Source of the DNA: Acidaminococcaceae bacterium
GTDB lineage: Bacteria; Bacillota; Negativicutes; Acidaminococcales; Acidaminococcaceae
Direction: 5' to 3'
NCBI GenBank assembly: GCA_017443165.1
Contig: JAFSOW010000035.1
Location: 1-6,585, forward strand
Length of the DNA stretch: 6,585 bases
A model generated the notes under the pieces. The model ran no database searches and was not told the DNA's origin. It saw only the letters and a list, made by a program, of their open reading frames with translations. Shown here in pieces: positions 5,936 through 6,585 of the stretch. Position 1 is the stretch's first letter. Every line of letters begins with the position of its first letter. The translations under genes were made by a program, and so were the position numbers.

Positions 5936-6585
5936 TGTAAACAATGATAAGACGGGCAGCTGTGGAAGTTTTGGCCTGAACCGGCGGCGTAAAATTTTGC
6001 TGATCATTCTCAGCGGTGTTGTTTTTTTGGCAGGTGTATGTCTGTGGGGGCTGCTTATGGATCCCTCTCTTTACGCGCCTGATTATGGAGCCAGGCGGCT
6101 GGCGCCGTCTCTGTCGCATTTGTTTGGTACGGATAGTTTGGGCCGGGATATGTTTTTCCGTACCGTCTGCGGTTTGTCTACTAGTATCCAAATCGGTCTT
6201 TTGTCCGCGCTGATCAGTTCAGTCATCGCACTGGTCCTTGGCAGTATGTCCGCAGTGTTTGGCGACCGGGTGGATACTGCGGTGGGGTTTATGGTAGACC
6301 TCTGCATGGGGATTCCCCATCTGATTCTTCTTATTCTAATATCGATTGCGGTTGGCGGCGGGGCAGCCGGCGTCATTACCGGTGTTGCGGTGACCCACTG
6401 GCCCAACCTGACCCGGGTAATCCGGGCCGAGGTTCTGCAGATCCGTTCCGCACAATATGTGCAGATTGCCCGGAAGCTGGGGAAAAGTAACTGGCATATT
6501 GCGGCGAAGCATATCGTACCCCATGTCTTTCCACAGTATCTGGTAGGGCTGATCCTGCTGTTTCCCCATGCGATTCTGCATGAAG
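5928..6585 (+). CDS. ABC importer inner-membrane permease, NikC/DppC-like, 3' end outside window
   Basis: The frame is open from the ATG at 5928 to the window end without a stop, giving 219 complete residues of an expected ~270-290. A polar N-terminus of about 22 residues is followed by a membrane helix at about 23-43. Then comes the DppC/NikC signature HLFGTDSLGRDMFFR starting at residue 64, more membrane helices (GLLSALISSVIALVLG and IPHLILLILISIAVGGG), and the EAA loop from about 168 (AEVLQIRSAQYVQIARKLG, then HIVPHVFPQ). AAGGAGG at 5913-5919 sits 8 nt before the ATG. The start overlaps the stop of the upstream permease by 8 bp, a sign of coupled translation and a heterodimer made in equal amounts. 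The PHLILLILISIAVGGG and LLFPHAILHE stretches look like the nickel/Opp-metal branch to me, a weak judgement by eye. ATPase genes are expected next. Confidence 0.92.
   Translation, partial: MADVNNDKTGSCGSFGLNRRRKILLIILSGVVFLAGVCLWGLLMDPSLYAPDYGARRLAPSLSHLFGTDSLGRDMFFRTVCGLSTSIQIGLLSALISSVIALVLGSMSAVFGDRVDTAVGFMVDLCMGIPHLILLILISIAVGGGAAGVITGVAVTHWPNLTRVIRAEVLQIRSAQYVQIARKLGKSNWHIAAKHIVPHVFPQYLVGLILLFPHAILHE

Overview
All genes in this 6.6 kb window lie on the + strand, in two blocks. The sequence suggests a low-to-mid GC Firmicute, and I infer the diderm class Negativicutes. The reasons are the Firmicutes-type LCP-rsfS-cvfB gene order, strong AGGAGG-type ribosome binding sites, a near-consensus TTGACA-17-TACAAT promoter, a lipoprotein substrate-binding protein, and an exported BepA-like M48 protease of a kind common in cells with an outer membrane. 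I cannot settle the genus from this window.

Block 1 (1-3107). The window opens inside a gene whose product looks like the end of a LytR-CpsA-Psr (LCP) wall-polymer ligase with a long Ser/Ala/Lys/Pro-rich disordered tail. Next come rsfS (ribosomal silencing factor), cvfB (three S1 RNA-binding domains plus a winged helix, overlapping the end of rsfS) and a secreted M48 metalloprotease with HEMGH and ESQAD zinc motifs. A clear rho-independent hairpin at 3072-3107 closes the block. LCP-rsfS-cvfB reads as a housekeeping operon for wall and ribosome functions. The protease may be co-transcribed or may have its own signal.

Block 2 (3108-6585, cut off by the window end). An AT-rich control region carries a perfect 9-bp inverted repeat just upstream of a very good sigma-A promoter. 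It drives a family-5 (peptide/nickel type) ABC importer: lipoprotein binding protein, then a hairpin in the intergenic gap, then two inner-membrane permeases that overlap by 8 bp (NikB/DppB-like and NikC/DppC-like). The second permease is truncated by the window end. The two ATPases expected of this transporter class would lie downstream, outside the window. Nickel or another chelated metal is my preferred substrate, but a peptide substrate is not excluded.

I see no mobile element, CRISPR array, tRNA, rRNA or clearly new system. The points most worth a second look are the inverted repeat at the importer promoter, the unusual active-site strand and unassigned C-terminal region of the M48 protease, the cysteines of the binding protein, and the rsfS-cvfB coupling.
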